Shown here: piece after piece, positions 62,078-64,000 of the stretch
Numbering within the stretch: position 1 is the first letter of the stretch
How the letters are laid out: each line of letters starts with the position of its first letter
From: Bacillaceae bacterium
GTDB taxonomy: Bacteria > Bacillota > Bacilli > Bacillales > Alkalibacillaceae
Assembly: GCA_017656265.1 (NCBI GenBank)
Contig: JACDOD010000012.1
Location: 21,774-85,773 of the forward strand
Direction: 5' to 3'
DNA: 64,000 nucleotides
Translations under genes and position numbers: made by a program
Notes under the pieces: generated by a model
Seen by the model: only the letters and a program-made list of their open reading frames with translations
What the model was told of the DNA's origin: nothing
Databases searched by the model: none

Positions 62078-63316
62078 TCATGAATTTGCATCTGCTTGAT
62101 TTGAAATATTTTGCAAACCGGGTGAGCTAATCTTATTCTTTTTATAGATGTCACCCAGTATTTGCATGCATTCTTCATATTCGTCGGTTTCTCCATTGTT
62201 TTTAAAATAGGGCAGGATGATGTTTTCAAAGGCGGTTACCATATGGGCGTTCATGATATTATTTTTGATCTGCTGCTCAAGAACAAATAATTTGTATCTG
62301 TATTTCTTATCATGGTACTTTTTTGCTATTCTTTTCCCCTGGCTGATGACGGGAATAGCGGAGCGATAGTCCTTTTTGAGAAAGTATATTTTTGCCATCA
62401 CATACCAGGTGGTCAGTTTGTCATAATCCTGGGTTTTATATTTTTCGGCTTCTTTTAAATAGAACAGGGCCAGATCATATTTTTTCTGCAGATAACGGAT
62501 GTATCCCAGATTGTGATAAGTCATTCCCCGCAAATATTCGATCGGATGTGAAAGCTGAACATTCAGGATGTTTTGCAGGTAAATCTCTGCCTGATGATAT
62601 TCCTTCAGCAAAATGTACCCAAGAGCAATGACCAGATTGGTTTCAAGCATCCGCCGCTGATTCATTATTCTTTGATAGCCGTGCAAAGCTTTTTGAGCAT
62701 GCTGAATGGATAACTCGTGCTGCCCCAGTCGGCTGTATATAATCGAGATATAATAATAGACTTCCGGGTCCTCCTGGATATTCAGCTGAAGTGAGCGATT
62801 GAGGTAGGATATTCCCTCATTATATTGATTCTTTTGAATATGGTAAATTCCTGCACATTTAAAAAATAATTGACGGTGCTGATTGGAAAACGACTCTTGC
62901 TTTAGTGACAAACGCTTGTACAAATGTTCAGCAGACGAATGATTTTCTGTCATCAAATCATAGTAAAAATGAATGATTTCATAGAATTGGCAGAGTTTTT
63001 GCGAGGAAGGGTCTGGTTGGTCTTCCTTCAGTACCTTATAATAGTCTTCGGCTTCTTCTAATTTTCGCTGGTAGATTAATTGATACCAGTATTTCAGAAT
63101 GTTTTCCAGTGAAGCATCGGCATCTTCAGGGTAAGGGGTATGTTGATTGATTTTCAGCCGGCTAAATAGGGACTCCAGCATTTCATTGTCGGGTTTGTGT
63201 ATTTGATCCAGCTCAAGTTTTTTTAGGTAGGAAGGGGAACATAACCCAAGTGAAAGCTGGCGTCTGGTTAACCCCAGCTGCATTCTTTTCCACTTTATCA
63301 TAAATCCTATCTTCAT
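62078..63316 (-). CDS. HTH-TPR regulator of the RRNPP type (NprR/PlcR/AimR-like)
   Basis: Cytoplasmic regulator of 412 residues: XRE-type helix-turn-helix at ~5-57 (LGLTRRQLSLGLCSPSYLKKLELDQI), then a helical TPR superhelix (~65-395) with repeats such as NEGISYLNRSLQLNIQEDPEVYYYISIIYSRLGQHE and TYHNLGYIRYLQKKYDLALFYLKEAEKY. Length and layout match NprR- and PlcR-like receptors that bind re-imported peptides. GGAAGTG precedes the ATG at 63316. The propeptide gene follows immediately, with its ribosome-binding site on this gene's stop codon. The peptide importers in this window could re-import the signal, though that is inference. Confidence 0.88.
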   Translation of the reverse strand: MKIGFMIKWKRMQLGLTRRQLSLGLCSPSYLKKLELDQIHKPDNEMLESLFSRLKINQHTPYPEDADASLENILKYWYQLIYQRKLEEAEDYYKVLKEDQPDPSSQKLCQFYEIIHFYYDLMTENHSSAEHLYKRLSLKQESFSNQHRQLFFKCAGIYHIQKNQYNEGISYLNRSLQLNIQEDPEVYYYISIIYSRLGQHELSIQHAQKALHGYQRIMNQRRMLETNLVIALGYILLKEYHQAEIYLQNILNVQLSHPIEYLRGMTYHNLGYIRYLQKKYDLALFYLKEAEKYKTQDYDKLTTWYVMAKIYFLKKDYRSAIPVISQGKRIAKKYHDKKYRYKLFVLEQQIKNNIMNAHMVTAFENIILPYFKNNGETDEYEECMQILGDIYKKNKISSPGLQNISNQADANS

Positions 63317-63394
63317 GGATTATCACTTCCAAATCAAACTGTCATAGAATACTATTATTTTAACATATAATTCCTTTTTATGTAAATAAATGTG

Positions 63395-63476
63395 GATGGG
63401 ACATAACCGCAATAAGGAATGTCATATCCGAACTATATTCAATCGCAACATGAATGAGTTCGGATTTTTTAACTCC
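63395..63476 (+). repeat. second copy of the terminator-containing element at 32805
   Basis: GATGGGACATAACC...AATGTCATATCCGAACT, then TGAATGAGTTCGGATTTTTTAA. Hairpin arms and left flank match the element after the amino-acid importer. Here no gene on the plus strand ends nearby, so it is not serving an adjacent plus-strand gene. Confidence 0.75.
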
Positions 63477-63573
63477 TCTAAAAAATTTATAGAGTGCCTA
63501 ACATACACTATTCAAGATTATTATATTTTATTTAAAAGCGGAAGGATGATGAAAACCATCATTCTGAGAAGGA

Positions 63574-63888
63574 GAATTCTACAACTGCGCAGCGTTTTCT
63601 TACAACTGGGATGGAGAATTCTACAACTGTGGAGTGGAATCTTACAACTGTGAGGTTGAATTCTGCAACTGCGGAGTGGAATCTTACAACTGTGAGGTTG
63701 AATTCTGCAACTGCGGAGTGTATTCTTACAACTGCGAAGATGAATTTTACAACTGTGGAGCGGAATCTTACAACTGCGAGGATGAATTCTACAACTATGG
63801 AGCTGAAACTTACAACTGCGAGGATGAATTTTACAACCGCGGAGTGTATTCATACAACTGTGAGGGAGAATTCTACAACTGCGTAGCT
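63574..63888. repeat. 21-bp tandem repeat array (15 units) with 42-bp higher-order pattern
   Basis: Fifteen uninterrupted 21-base units around the core TACAACTG. Units alternate between GAATTCTACAACTGCGGAGTG-like and GAATCTTACAACTGTGAGGTT-like (each at most 21 bases), so the true period is partly 42. No spacers are present. Because 21 is divisible by three, three long frames are open across it on both strands; none has a ribosome-binding site, so I do not call a gene. Confidence 0.93.
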
Positions 63889-63947
63889 TTTGACTCTGAA
63901 AGATAAAAAAGTATAACATTTGAGCCTATTTCAATTGAGAGAAGAGT

Positions 63948-64000
63948 TGTCTAGCTTCAGCGCCCAGCCCCTCGAGCTGCTTCGGTCCCCCTGCGGCGGC
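63948..64000 (+). repeat. GC-rich dispersed repeat, copy cut by window end
   Basis: TGTCTAGCTTCAGCGCCCAG then CCCCTCGAGCTGCTTCGG, identical over most positions to the first half of the copies at 32933 and 33052. Confidence 0.9.

Noticed and set aside
63574..63888. Possible CRISPR array
   Set aside because: Units are directly adjacent with no unique spacers, and no cas genes are nearby.
63521..63919. Three long reading frames (both strands) rich in Cys, His and Tyr heptapeptides
   Set aside because: They are open only because a 21-bp repeat without stops in these frames is reiterated; no ribosome-binding site or plausible start.

Overview
The window comes from a low-to-moderate G+C Firmicute of the Bacillaceae; the genus cannot be fixed from the sequence alone. 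Support comes from strong AGGAGG-type ribosome-binding sites, frequent TTG/GTG starts, lipoprotein signal peptides, an SLH-domain surface protein, a gtaB/galU gene, type 2 IPP isomerase, a yfiBC-like exporter pair and a ywrD/ywrAB-like neighbourhood. Two interspersed repeat families of a kind seen in Bacillus genomes also occur. No rRNA, tRNA, CRISPR array, insertion sequence or prophage was seen.

Layout. 1-2.5 kb (minus): SsuABC/TauABC-type importer, substrate-binding gene cut by the window edge. 2.6-3.8 kb: a small unknown gene and a creatininase-family amidohydrolase. 4.06-14.07 kb (plus): one long operon with a peptide ABC importer, its IclR regulator, a ~1000-residue M14 metallopeptidase and pyroglutamyl peptidase. 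14.5-16.8 kb: a degenerate EAL protein, two unknown minus-strand ORFs and an XRE regulator. 17.2-24.8 kb: a sucrose locus with LacI repressor, substrate-binding gene broken by an in-frame TAG, two permeases, GH32 hydrolase and fructokinase. 24.9-27.7 kb: gtaB and a secreted, extremely acidic protein behind a c-di-GMP-I-type riboswitch. 28.3-32.8 kb: a general L-amino-acid (Aap/Bzt) importer. 33.2-35.8 kb: SLH protein and PP2C-like phosphatase. 35.9-42.7 kb: a second, divergently arranged dipeptide importer with an M24 aminopeptidase. 42.8-49.2 kb: two-component system, unknown membrane protein, gamma-glutamyltransferase-like enzyme, split CHR transporter and nitrilase. 50.3-52.8 kb: 5-oxoprolinase PxpBCA. 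52.8-61 kb (minus): IPP isomerase, rRNA methyltransferase, amidohydrolase and heterodimeric ABC exporter. 61.1-64 kb: VanZ protein, an HTH-TPR (RRNPP-type) regulator with a tiny secreted-peptide gene directly behind it, then a repeat-rich segment.

How it works together. Much of the window serves uptake and breakdown of peptides and amino acids, with a leaning toward gamma-glutamyl and pyroglutamyl compounds (Pcp, GGT-like enzyme, PxpABC, nitrilase/omega-amidase-like enzyme, two peptide importers, one amino-acid importer). A second theme is signalling: an inactive-looking EAL protein, a c-di-GMP-type riboswitch and a candidate peptide quorum-sensing pair.

Most notable: (i) the RRNPP-type receptor with a previously unannotated 47-codon propeptide gene; (ii) the riboswitch-controlled acidic surface/secreted protein; (iii) a half-copy of a dispersed palindromic repeat translated in frame inside fructokinase; (iv) the single in-frame TAG in the sugar-binding protein; (v) two 21-bp tandem-repeat arrays and a 13-bp array that appears to grow out of the palindromic repeat.
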